This document shows, one piece after another, positions 8,091 through 16,333 of a stretch of DNA of 64,000 bases. This stretch comes from Aquabacterium parvum. Lineage in GTDB: Bacteria; Pseudomonadota; Gammaproteobacteria; Burkholderiales; Burkholderiaceae_C. The stretch lies in contig NZ_LFRI01000165.1 of the NCBI RefSeq assembly GCF_001447195.1, positions 43,435 to 107,434 on the forward strand, in the 5' to 3' direction. Position 1 is the first letter of the stretch. Every line of letters begins with the position of its first letter. The position numbers were made by a program, and so were the translations under genes. Under the pieces are notes generated by a model. It had not been told where the DNA came from. It worked only from the letters and a program-made list of their open reading frames with translations, and did not search any database.

Positions 8091-9320
8091 ATGACTGCTT
8101 CCCCCTCCCGCCGCCACCTTCTGGGCGCGACCACTTCGGCCCTGGTGGCCGTGGCGCTGTCCCTGTCTTCCCTGGGCGCCGTTGCCCAATCTCCGTCGGG
8201 CGCTGCCCCGTTGTTCGCCGAGCCCACCCAGGCCATGCCGCAGCCACCCGAGGTGGCGGCCCGCGCGTTCATCCTGCAAGACCTGTCCTCGCGCCAGACG
8301 CTTGGCGCGCGCAACGCCGACCAGGCCGTCGAGCCGGCCTCGCTGACCAAGCTGATGACCGCTTACCTGGTTTTTCAGGCGCTGAAGGACGGCAAGCTCT
8401 CGCTGACGCAGGAGCTGCCCGTTTCCGAGCGCGCCTGGCGCACGGGCATGACGGGGGCCTCGCGCTCGTTCATCAACATCAACAGCCGCGTCAAGGTCGA
8501 TGACCTCATCAAGGGAATGATCGTGCAAAGCGGCAACGACGCCACCGTGGCCCTGGCCGAAGGCGTGGGCGGCACGGTCGAGGTCTTCGTCGAGATGATG
8601 AACCGCCAGGCCCAGGCTTTTGGCCTCAAGCAGACCAAGTTCGCCAACCCCGAAGGCCTGACTGCCCCGGGTCACTTGAGCACGGCGCGCGAGCTGTCGA
8701 TCATCGCCACGCGCCTGATCTCCGACTTCCCGAACTCGCTGCCTTACTACTCCATGAAGGAGTTCACCTTCAACGGCATCAAGCAGGGCAACCGCAACCT
8801 GCTGCTGTTCCGCGACCCGACGGTCGACGGCCTGAAAACGGGCTACACCGACAACGCCGGCTACTGCCTGATCTCGACCTCCAGGCGCCCCACCGCCGGT
8901 GGCGAGCGCCGCTTGCTGAGCGTGGTGCTGGGCGCTGCGTCGCCCGAGGCCCGCGCCAACGAGAGCCAGAAGCTGCTGAACTGGGGCCACAGCGCCTTCG
9001 ACGTGGTCAAGCTGTTCGACGGCAACCAGGCCGTCAGCACCGCCCAGGTCTGGAAGGGTGCGGCCAACTCGGCGCGCCTGGGGCGCTTGCAACCCGTCGT
9101 CGTGGTGGTGCCGCGCGGCCAGGCTGCTGCCGTCAAGACGGTGGTGACGCGCAATGACCCGCTGCTGGCCCCCTTGAGCAAGGGCCAGTCCGTGGGGCGC
9201 CTGCAGGTCACCCTGAACGGCCAGCCCTGGCAGACCCTGCCGCTGCAGTCGCTTGACGACGTGCCGGCTGCCGGCTGGCTGGGTCGCGCCTGGGACGCCA
9301 TGCGCCTGAGCATCCAGTGA
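8091..9320 (+). CDS. dacC: D-alanyl-D-alanine carboxypeptidase, PBP5/6 family
   Basis: A protein of 409 aa from the ATG at 8091. The export signal spans about residues 1-32 and contains SRRHLLGA, which resembles a twin-arginine motif. Active-site boxes are complete: SLTK (Ser84, Lys87), SGN (147-149) and KTG (249-251). A C-terminal PBP5_C domain and an amphipathic end (LGRAWDAMRLSIQ) would anchor the enzyme on the outer face of the inner membrane, where it removes terminal D-Ala from peptidoglycan. It lies 10 bp before ybeD, the normal neighbour in beta-proteobacteria. Confidence 0.95.
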   Translation: MTASPSRRHLLGATTSALVAVALSLSSLGAVAQSPSGAAPLFAEPTQAMPQPPEVAARAFILQDLSSRQTLGARNADQAVEPASLTKLMTAYLVFQALKDGKLSLTQELPVSERAWRTGMTGASRSFININSRVKVDDLIKGMIVQSGNDATVALAEGVGGTVEVFVEMMNRQAQAFGLKQTKFANPEGLTAPGHLSTARELSIIATRLISDFPNSLPYYSMKEFTFNGIKQGNRNLLLFRDPTVDGLKTGYTDNAGYCLISTSRRPTAGGERRLLSVVLGAASPEARANESQKLLNWGHSAFDVVKLFDGNQAVSTAQVWKGAANSARLGRLQPVVVVVPRGQAAAVKTVVTRNDPLLAPLSKGQSVGRLQVTLNGQPWQTLPLQSLDDVPAAGWLGRAWDAMRLSIQ

Positions 9321-9330
9321 GGCACCTGAC

Positions 9331-9627
9331 ATGAGCACGCACCAACCCGTCAACCCACCGATCCCGCCAGAGCAGTCGCTGATCGAGTACCCCAGCCGAT
9401 TCCCGATCAAGGTCATGGGCCCTCACCACGAGGAGTTCGTGGCTTCGGTCGTGGCCGTGGCCGTGCAGCACGACCCGGGCTTTGACGCCGCCACGCTGGA
9501 GCGCCGCCCCAGCAGCAGCGGCACCTACGTCGGCCTGACCGTGGTGGTGACCGCCACCAGCCGCGAGCAGCTCGACAACATCTACCGCGCCATGACCAGC
9601 CTGCCGCAGGTCAAGTACGTGCTCTGA
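9331..9627 (+). CDS. ybeD: DUF493 family protein YbeD
   Basis: A protein of 98 aa, the full length of the family. The core YPSRFPIKVMG, followed by the regular alternation leading to LTVVVTATSREQLDNIYRAMTSLPQVKYVL, is the YbeD ferredoxin-like fold. Its role is uncertain; in many genomes it sits between dac and lipB. Here lipB-lipA are 46 kb away, and the gene is followed instead by the 3' end of the minus-strand T6SS island. Confidence 0.93.
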   Translation: MSTHQPVNPPIPPEQSLIEYPSRFPIKVMGPHHEEFVASVVAVAVQHDPGFDAATLERRPSSSGTYVGLTVVVTATSREQLDNIYRAMTSLPQVKYVL

Positions 9628-9715
9628 CGGGTTGACTCATGGCTGTTGACGCTGCCTGCTGCCGGATTCCCCGTGCTGAAGTTGAGCATCTTTGGGGTCC
9701 TCTGGCCGAACTGAA

Positions 9716-10138
9716 TCAGGTGCCAAGCGTGGACGTGCCCCAATCGCACACCAAACGCATGGCCTGATCGGCGTTGCCCGGAGCCAGCCGTCGTGCGTGC
9801 ATGCGCAGCAGCCCTGCACAGGTTTGCAGGCTGTACACACTGGGCGCCGTTGCCGCTGGCAAATCCAGCCACCAACGAACGCGTGCATGCCATTCGCCCA
9901 GGTCGTCACGACAATCCAAGGTCATGGGCGCGCCATGGTTCAACATCGAGCCGTGACACTCGACATCCAGGCCCGGCAGCCAATCCTGCAGCAACACCGC
10001 TCGCCCGTCGAGCAACGCCGAGCAAGCCAGCCCCAACATGGCCTGCCGGCCCCACTCTGCCGTGTCCATGGCGCATTCAAGGCGCAGCACGGCACCCTCT
10101 TCGATCAGGATGCGAACTTCGTCGGGGCCTTGTTGCAT
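9716..10138 (-). CDS. Hypothetical protein at the 3' end of the T6SS effector/immunity array
   Basis: A protein of 140 aa from the ATG at 10138, only 7 bp after the stop of the third immunity gene, so it is probably co-transcribed and perhaps coupled. An upstream in-frame start at 10204 would overlap the immunity gene by 59 bp and is less likely. There is no signal peptide and no clear membrane segment. It is acidic in the first half and Arg/Trp-containing in the second (ARVRWWLDLP, HARRLAPGN). I recognise no family. It may be an accessory or immunity-like cytoplasmic protein of the island, or an ancestral flank. It is not part of the 2,580-bp repeat. Confidence 0.55.
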   Translation of the reverse strand: MQQGPDEVRILIEEGAVLRLECAMDTAEWGRQAMLGLACSALLDGRAVLLQDWLPGLDVECHGSMLNHGAPMTLDCRDDLGEWHARVRWWLDLPAATAPSVYSLQTCAGLLRMHARRLAPGNADQAMRLVCDWGTSTLGT

Positions 10139-10145
10139 TTGACGC

Positions 10146-11483
10146 TCAAGGCTTGGTTGCGGTGGATGGCGCAGCCACCCCCGCCACGCTCGCCGCCACC
10201 GCATCGGCAGGCCGCAAGCTGGACAGCACCAGTCTGAAGTAGGCCAAACCCTGATCGAACGGTGGCGGCTGGAGGCCTCTGATGCCAGGGCGCGCAGGCT
10301 TGAAGGGCACCATCTCGAAGCGCTGCTTGGACGGGTTCCATTGCCTGGTTGGCTTGGGATACGGCTCCTTGTCCGGCAGCATGGCGGCCATGCGGATGGT
10401 CATGGCGGGCATGTCGGGCCGGCCTTGAACGCCCAATACGTCGGCCTGCATTTCGTAGGCAGCGCCCGGGCCACCGCCGTTGGGGTCCAGCCCACCGTCG
10501 TGGTGGTACTCGCGCGCCAGCAGGCGACCGGGTTGGCCGGCAATGGCCACAGGCTCAGGCCCCACGGTTTGCTTGATGCCCATCAGGTTGGCCAACAACA
10601 AGATGCCCTCCATGCCCTTGAGCGACTTGATGTCGTCCATGGAGACGTGATTGGGGTCGGGCAGGTCTTTGATGTCCTTGGGGGCGTTGTCGTCGGGTGT
10701 CTTCACGCGCACGAAGAACACCAGGCTGGGGTACTTCAGGCTGCGAAGTGGCACCTCGACATCGAAGTCGGGCAGGGGCTGACCCGCTTGTTGGCGGAAC
10801 AGGCCGAAGGGGGTGCACACGCCGGGCTCGGTGGGAAGCTCTTCGGGGGCGCGGGCGCGGTAAAGGTTGGTGCGCAGGTGTTGGTAGAAGGCTCGAATGT
10901 CGGCGTCGGTGAACGAGCGAAACATCCGCTCGTACTCTTCTTGATCAGTAAATACACGAAGCGCGCCAGAGAATGTCCTCAGCCTTTTATCTGAAGAATC
11001 CAAGTAGCCAATGTCGTAAATGCCATATTGCCGAAAAGCGTATGCATTTGGGGCGCCAACATCCACCTCGCGCACATGCGCTTTGCGCTCTTCACGTTGC
11101 TCGGGGTCAAGGTTCAATCCGGGCTGAACGACAGACTTAAAATTGGCAGCTATCTTGAAGACGCGCAGATTTTCAGCCGTTCCCAGGACGGTTTCTTGAT
11201 ATTCGATATTGCCCACTTTCTGATTGCCGGTTGCGGCGCCCCTAAGCGCTTCACCAAGGCTGTAACCTGTGTCATGCCGCAATGGCGATGCGCCCAAGTG
11301 AATTTTGTCGGGCAAGTCCACCAGGATGGTGCCCAGGCACACACTGTTCCAACCTGACTGCTTTGAGTAGGGGGCCGCTTTGTTGGCGTTGCTTTGGCCG
11401 CATGCAGTCATGCTGATCAACATCAGCACTGTCAATGCCCATCGCGCGTTGGGTCGAAGGTAGGGCGGCGCTTTGGTCATCAT
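10146..11483 (-). CDS. T6SS immunity lipoprotein, Tli4-like family, copy 3
   Basis: A protein of 445 aa with a basic N-terminus, a hydrophobic h-region and a lipobox ending at Cys28 (SMTAC), so a periplasm-facing lipoprotein. The SVCLGTILVDLP strand after the signal is typical of Tli4-like immunity proteins, which neutralise lipase-type T6SS effectors in the periplasm. From about residue 205 on (LRTNLYRARAPEELP) it is almost identical to copies 1 and 2, whereas residues of about 60-200 differ strongly. The last residues (ATKP) also differ from the others, so the repeat ends here. It overlaps the remnant effector tail by 3-4 bp (ATGA), as in the other copies. Cognate pairing is inferred from position. 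Confidence 0.82.
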   Translation of the reverse strand: MMTKAPPYLRPNARWALTVLMLISMTACGQSNANKAAPYSKQSGWNSVCLGTILVDLPDKIHLGASPLRHDTGYSLGEALRGAATGNQKVGNIEYQETVLGTAENLRVFKIAANFKSVVQPGLNLDPEQREERKAHVREVDVGAPNAYAFRQYGIYDIGYLDSSDKRLRTFSGALRVFTDQEEYERMFRSFTDADIRAFYQHLRTNLYRARAPEELPTEPGVCTPFGLFRQQAGQPLPDFDVEVPLRSLKYPSLVFFVRVKTPDDNAPKDIKDLPDPNHVSMDDIKSLKGMEGILLLANLMGIKQTVGPEPVAIAGQPGRLLAREYHHDGGLDPNGGGPGAAYEMQADVLGVQGRPDMPAMTIRMAAMLPDKEPYPKPTRQWNPSKQRFEMVPFKPARPGIRGLQPPPFDQGLAYFRLVLSSLRPADAVAASVAGVAAPSTATKP

Positions 11484-11640
11484 CCAGTTTGCTCCTGCTT
11501 GTCGTTGCGCGATGCTTGCGCATGGTAGGTGCCTTCGCTTGGAACCTGGGTGAGCAGGACCTTGTTCATGTCCGGGTGGTTGTTCTCACCCGCAGTCCAG
11601 TCGATGGGCAAGGCGGTGAAGAAGCCCTGGATGCCTTGGG
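11480..11640 (-). pseudogene. Tle5 effector remnant, copy 3, C-terminal tail
   Basis: About 53 codons matching the end of the full-length effector (GIQGFFTALPIDWTAGENNH through NDKQEQTG), with the same ATGA overlap to the following immunity gene. It is severed from its upstream part by an IS5-family fragment that begins at about 11641. It has no start of its own and is not expected to be functional. Confidence 0.85.
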
Positions 11641-11955
11641 GGGCAGACCGCCCACCAAGCGGGGTGGCAAGGCTGGCCGACCTCGGCCTGAAGTGAAGTG
11701 GCCCGCGAAGTGATGCTCGATCAACTCCCAGTCCATCAGCCCGGCAAGGCGGATCAGCGGATGCTTCATGTTGAGCTGCTCATCCAAGCGCGGACGGAAC
11801 ATCTCGGCGGTCTGGGCGGTGCGGGTGTGGGGCTTCATGGGCTGCCAAATTTGCAAGAAAGCGCGGGGCCGGTATTTGTTTCCTTGCAAATATCGCACCA
11901 CACTTCAACCAAAATAGCATTGCAGATCAATGGCTTGCGAGTTGTTCAGGGCGGA
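11641..11955 (-). mobile_element. IS5-family insertion sequence remnant (transposase 5' end)
   Basis: Between the two effector pieces lies about 315 bp absent from the other two copies. On the minus strand from the ATG at 11838 it encodes an IS5-type transposase N-terminus (FRPRLDEQLNMKHPLIRLAG, then HFTSGRGRPALPPRLV). The reading stops matching at about 11641, where effector sequence resumes, so most of the transposase and one terminal repeat are missing. An insertion followed by a deletion removing about half of the IS5 element and the middle of the effector fragment explains this. The exact left end (near 11955) is estimated by comparison with copy 2. Confidence 0.82.
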
Positions 11956-12393
11956 CTAAGGACGCAGCCCGGGTTCACCTTCGCGCACCTTTTGCAGCAT
12001 CGCCTGCCACAACTCCCGGCGAATCACCTCCTTGCCCGCCAGCAACTTCTTGGCCGCGATCGCGCAGCGCACGCGGTTGACCAGGCTGTGGCTGCCGTAG
12101 ACCAGGCTTTGCATGGTCCAGTGGATCTGGCCGATGATGGCCAGGTCATCGAGCCGGCCCTCGGGGTGAACGGGCAAGACCACGAAGGCATGGAAGGGGA
12201 AGTTGCAGCGCACCGCGTGCTCGATGCGTTGGCCCAGCGCCCAGCAAATCTGGTTCTGCGGCAGCTTGTCGCCTTGGGCGTTCTTGCCGATGAGCGTCAA
12301 AGCTGACTTGATGCGTGCCCCGCTTTGCGACAGCAGGTGCTTGAGGGCAGCGGATGGCATCGCTTGTTTTGCAAGTGCCGCCTTCCGGATCAT
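11956..12393 (-). pseudogene. Tle5 effector remnant, copy 3, 5' part
   Basis: An open frame of 145 codons starting MIRKAALAKQAM, 14 bp after the stop of immunity copy 2, as in effector copy 2. It follows the effector from the ALKHLLSQSG point to REGEPGLRP and then meets a stop at the IS junction. It therefore lacks both HKD motifs. It cannot be an active phospholipase and is a decayed member of the array. Confidence 0.85.
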
Positions 12394-14938
12394 CTCGCCT
12401 CAGCCCTCAGGGAAGGGGGGCTGCCGCCGGCTTGGCCCCCGTGCCCGGCACAGCCGCCCCCGTCACGCTCGCCGCCACCGCATCGGCAGGCCGCAAGCTG
12501 GACAGCACCCGTCGGAAGTAGGCCAAGCCCTGATCGAACGGTGGCGGCTGGAGGCCTCTGATGCCAGGGCGCGCAGGCTTGAAGGGCACCATCTCGAAGC
12601 GCTGCTTGGACGGGTTCCATTGCCTGGTTGGCTTGGGATACGGCTCCTTGTCCGGCAGCATGGCGGCCATGCGGATGGTCATGGCGGGCATGTCGGGCCG
12701 GCCTTGAACGCCCAGCACATCGGCCTGCATTTCGTAGGCGGCGCCCGGGCCGCCGCCGTTAGGGTCCAGCCCACCGTCGTGGTGGTACTCGCGCGCCAGC
12801 AGGCGACCGGGTTGGCCGGCGATGGCCACAGGCTCAGGTCCCACGGTTTGCTTGATGCCCATCAGGTTGGCCAACAACAAGATGCCCTCCATGCCCTTGA
12901 GCGATTTGATGTCGTCCATGGTCACGTGGTTGGGGTCGGGCAGGTCTTTGATGTCCTTGGGGGCGTTGACGTCGGGCGTCTTCACGCGCACGAAGAACAC
13001 CAGGCTAGGGTACTTCAGGCTGCGCAGCGGCACCTCGACATCGAAGTCGGGTAGGGGCTGACCCGCTTGTTGGCGGAACAGGCCGAAGGGGGTGCACACG
13101 CCAGGCTCGGTGGGTAACTCTTCGGGGGCGCGGGCGCGGTAGAGGTTGGTGCGCAGGTGTTTGTAAAACGCTTGGTGCTCGGCGACGGTGTATTCCTCTT
13201 TGGGTTTGTCGCCAGGCAAGCCGCTGTAGAACATGCGGATGCGCTGATCCGCGGAGTCCAAGTAACCGATGTCGAACGTGTCGTACATCCTGAAGGCGTA
13301 GGCCTGTGGGTCATTTAAGGGCACTTCGCTGGAGTGCGCTTTGAACTTCTCAAAGTTTGGATCGGTATCCCTATCCTGCCAGCCGATGATGGTCGAATCG
13401 AACAGTCTGAATCTGGCCGTGCCTTTGATGGATTGCAGGTCTTTGAGCGTCCCAATGGATGTTTCCTGATATTCGATGTTGTTTACGCGCTGGTTGCCAG
13501 ACGCTGCCCCAAGAAACTTGTGGTCGAACCCGTAGCCGCTGCGGTGCTCCATGCCCGAGTCAGCCACTTCAATCTTCTCGGGCAAGTCCACAAGGATGGT
13601 GCCCAGGCACACACTGCTCCAACCTGACTGCTTTGCGTAAGGGGGCGCCTTGTTGGCGTTGCTTTGGCCGCATGCAGTCATGCTGATCAACAGCAGCGTG
13701 GCTAATACCCATCGTGCAGTGGGGCGAAGGTAGGGCGGCGCTTTGATCATCATCCGGTTTGCTCCTGCTTGTCGTTGCGCGATGCTTGCGCATGGTAGGT
13801 GCCTTCGGCGGGCACCTGAGTGAGCAGGACCTTGTTCATGTCGGGGTGGTTGTTCTCACCATCGGTCCATTCGATGGGCAAGGCAGTGAAAAATCCCTGA
13901 ATCCCTTGGGGTGCGGCCTTCGGGGCAGCGGCCTTCCAAAATGCTTCCGAGAAAGGCATTTGACGGGTGTAGCTTTGGATGTTCAGCAAGGTTTCCTCTG
14001 ACTTCTTGGGGTCTCTGTCCACCATGGGCCAGATTGATGCCTTGCGACCCGGATCGCCTACTTGCTTGTTTCTCGGCACATGCGCAAACGTCCGCTCATA
14101 CGCCGCCTGATTGGCCTTGGCAATCTGCTGGATGAGCTTGACTGTCTGCGGCGTGGCAGGCTGCTCCATCAAGCCAGCCAGGGCTGAAGCAGGCTTGACC
14201 ACCGCATTGTCATTGCCCGCCAGGGCCAGGTGCTTGCGCCACAAGTCGGTGCGCAACTGGTGCCCAAACGTGCACACCTTGGTGGCGCAGCCGTGCGTCA
14301 TCGACTCGCGCAGGGCCGTGTCGTTGACGAACACGGCCAGCTCGCTGTCGCGGTCGCCGTTGAGGCTGCGGTCGTTGATGTTGGCGCTGCCGATCACCAC
14401 CTCGGCGTCGTCCACGATCAGCAGTTTGCTGTGCACATAAATCTGCTCGGTGCGCAGCTTGCCGCCAACCACCTCGCAGTTGCGCAGGTTCAGCAGCGTG
14501 AGGTAAGGCGCCCATTCGGCGGGCGTGACTTTTTCGTACGGGCGCTCACCAGGCTTGCCTTCGCGCACCTTTTGCAGCATCGCCTGCCACAACTCACGGC
14601 GAATCACCTCCTTGCCCGCCAGCAACTTCTTGGCCGCTATCGCGCAACGCACACGGTTGACCAGGCTGTGGCTGCCGTAGACCAGGCTTTGCATGGTCCA
14701 GTGGATCTGGCCGATGATGGCCAGGTCATCGAGCCGGCCCTCGGGGTGAACGGGCAAGACCACGAAGGCATGGAAGGGGAAGTTGCAGCGCACCGCGTGC
14801 TCGATGCGCTGGCCCAGCGCCCAGCAGATCTGGTTCTGCGGCAGCTTATCGCCTTGGGCGTTCTTGCCGATGAGCGTCAAAGCTGACTTGATGCGCGCCC
14901 CGCTTTGCGACAGCAGGTGCTTGAGGGCGGCGGATTGC
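12359..14938 (-). repeat. 2,580-bp tandem repeat unit (effector C-terminus + immunity gene), middle copy
   Basis: Equivalent points recur at an exact 2,580-bp offset. The effector breakpoints (end of CGGATTGC or its equivalent) are at 17518, 14938 and 12358, the immunity starts at 16333 and 13753, and the immunity stops at 14987 and 12407. There is no net indel between copies 1 and 2. Each unit joins the C-terminal half of the effector to an immunity gene and a short spacer. The third unit (12358 to 10146) is shortened by the IS-linked deletion. Confidence 0.88.
12407..13753 (-). CDS. T6SS immunity lipoprotein, Tli4-like family, copy 2
   Basis: A protein of 448 aa, the same length as copy 1, with a lipobox Cys28 after a typical lipoprotein signal. 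The N-terminal third carries its own variant sequence (EKIEVADSGMEHRSGYGFDH and a YSGLPGDKPKEE segment), while the C-terminal two thirds are almost identical to copies 1 and 3. It starts in an ATGA overlap with the truncated effector copy 2 (stop at 13750-13752), so the pair is translationally coupled. The likely role is protection against a Tle5-type phospholipase variant now represented only by its C-terminal fragment. Confidence 0.83.
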   Translation of the reverse strand: MMIKAPPYLRPTARWVLATLLLISMTACGQSNANKAPPYAKQSGWSSVCLGTILVDLPEKIEVADSGMEHRSGYGFDHKFLGAASGNQRVNNIEYQETSIGTLKDLQSIKGTARFRLFDSTIIGWQDRDTDPNFEKFKAHSSEVPLNDPQAYAFRMYDTFDIGYLDSADQRIRMFYSGLPGDKPKEEYTVAEHQAFYKHLRTNLYRARAPEELPTEPGVCTPFGLFRQQAGQPLPDFDVEVPLRSLKYPSLVFFVRVKTPDVNAPKDIKDLPDPNHVTMDDIKSLKGMEGILLLANLMGIKQTVGPEPVAIAGQPGRLLAREYHHDGGLDPNGGGPGAAYEMQADVLGVQGRPDMPAMTIRMAAMLPDKEPYPKPTRQWNPSKQRFEMVPFKPARPGIRGLQPPPFDQGLAYFRRVLSSLRPADAVAASVTGAAVPGTGAKPAAAPLP

Positions 14939-14973
14939 ATCGCTTGTTTTGCAAATGCCGCCTTCCGGATCAT
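13750..14973 (-). pseudogene. Truncated Tle5-type phospholipase D, copy 2 (C-terminal half only, open frame)
   Basis: A frame of 407 codons with its own ATG 14 bp after the stop of immunity copy 1 and a GAGGCGAG stretch that could serve as a ribosome-binding site. It begins MIRKAAFAKQAM and from QSAALKHLLSQSG follows the full-length effector from about residue 523 to the end. It keeps the second HKD motif (VHSKLLIVDD, with GSANINDRS) but lacks the first, so it should not form a complete monomeric PLD site. Near its C-terminus it differs from copy 1 (RNKQVGDPGRKAS, DPKKSEE). It may still be translated; whether it does anything is unknown, and a recombination donor role is plausible. Confidence 0.8.
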
Positions 14974-14986
14974 CTCGCCTCAGCCC

Positions 14987-16333
14987 TCAGGGAAGGGGGC
15001 CTGCCGCCGGCTTGGCCCCCGTGCCCGGCACAGCCACCCCCGTCACGCTCGCCGCCACCGCATCGGCAGGCCGCAAGCTGGACAGCACCAGTCGGAAATA
15101 GGCCAAGCCCTGATCGAACGGCGGCGGCTGGATGCCCCGGATGCCGGGGCGCGCAGGCTTGAAGGGCACCATCTCGAAGCGCTGCTTGGACGGGTTCCAT
15201 TGCCTGGTTGGCTTGGGATAGGGCTCCTTGTCCGGCAGCATCGCGGCCATGCGGATGGTCATGGCGGGCATGTCGGGGCGGCCTTGAACGCCCAATACGT
15301 CGGCCTGCATTTCGTAGGCGGCGCCCGGGCCACCGCCGTTGGGGTCCAGCCCACCGTCGTGGTGGTACTCGCGCGCCAGCACGCGGCCGGGTTGGCCGGC
15401 GATGGCCACAGGCTCAGGTCCCACGGTTTGCTTGATGCCCATCAGGTTGGCCAACAACAAGATGCCCTCCATGCCCTTGAGCGACTTGATGTCGTCCATG
15501 GAGACGTGATTGGGGTCGGGCAGGTCTTTGATGTCCTTGGGGGCGTTGTCGTCGGGTGTCTTCACGCGCACGAAGAACACCAGGCTGGGGTACTTCAGGC
15601 TGCGAAGTGGCACCTCGACATCGAAGTCGGGCAGGGGCTGACCCGCTTGCTGGCGGAACAGGCCGAAGGGGGTGCACACGCCGGGTTCGGTGGGAAGCTC
15701 TTCGGGGGCGCGGGCGCGGTAGAGGTTGGTGCGCAGGTGTTGGTAAAACGCTTGATGATCAGCGATTGTGACGTCATCTTCGTGCCTGTTGCCTCGCACA
15801 CCCCCCGAGAACAGCCGGATACGCTGATCAGTCGAATCGAGATAGCCGATGTCGTACGTGCCGTACATCCTGAAGGCGTAGGCCTGTGGGTCATTTAAGG
15901 GCACTTCGCTGGAGTGCGCTTTGAACTTCTGAATTTCCTGGTCTGTTCTGCGGCCCGTCCAGCCGATGATGCGCTCATCAATCAGCCTGAAATTGGCTAT
16001 GCCTTTGATGGATTGAAACTCCTTGAGGGTGGCGGGAGCCGTTTCTTGATATCCAATGTTGCCGACGCGCTGGTTGCCAGTTGCAGCGCCTCTGAGCGTC
16101 TCGCCAAGACCATAGCCCGTGTTGTGCCGCACGGGCGACGCGCCCATGTGAACCTCACCCGGCAAATCCACCATGACGGTACCCAGGCACACACTGCTCC
16201 AACCTGACTGCTTTGCGTAGGGGGCCGCTTTGTTGGCGTTGCTTTGGCCGCATGCAGTCATGCTGATCAACATCAGCGTGGTCAATGCCCATCGTGCCGT
16301 GGGGCGAAGGTAGGGCGGCGCTTTGGTCATCAT
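14987..16333 (-). CDS. T6SS immunity lipoprotein, Tli4-like family, copy 1 (cognate of full-length Tle5)
   Basis: A protein of 448 aa starting in an ATGA overlap with the stop of the full-length phospholipase gene (16330-16332), the normal placement of a cognate immunity gene. The lipoprotein signal ends at Cys28. The SVCLGTVMVDLP strand and the C-terminal part are shared with copies 2 and 3. Residues of about 60-200 are specific to this copy (GEVHMGASPVRHNTGYGLGE, GGVRGNRHEDD). PldB of Pseudomonas aeruginosa is likewise accompanied by several paralogous immunity genes, which supports the reading. The mechanism is assumed to be direct binding in the periplasm. Confidence 0.85.
   Translation of the reverse strand: MMTKAPPYLRPTARWALTTLMLISMTACGQSNANKAAPYAKQSGWSSVCLGTVMVDLPGEVHMGASPVRHNTGYGLGETLRGAATGNQRVGNIGYQETAPATLKEFQSIKGIANFRLIDERIIGWTGRRTDQEIQKFKAHSSEVPLNDPQAYAFRMYGTYDIGYLDSTDQRIRLFSGGVRGNRHEDDVTIADHQAFYQHLRTNLYRARAPEELPTEPGVCTPFGLFRQQAGQPLPDFDVEVPLRSLKYPSLVFFVRVKTPDDNAPKDIKDLPDPNHVSMDDIKSLKGMEGILLLANLMGIKQTVGPEPVAIAGQPGRVLAREYHHDGGLDPNGGGPGAAYEMQADVLGVQGRPDMPAMTIRMAAMLPDKEPYPKPTRQWNPSKQRFEMVPFKPARPGIRGIQPPPFDQGLAYFRLVLSSLRPADAVAASVTGVAVPGTGAKPAAGPLP

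Noticed and set aside
11566..11901. A 111-codon frame spanning the IS5 remnant and the effector tail as a single gene
   Set aside because: It fuses transposase sequence to the effector tail read in the wrong frame; it is a junction artefact of the insertion/deletion.
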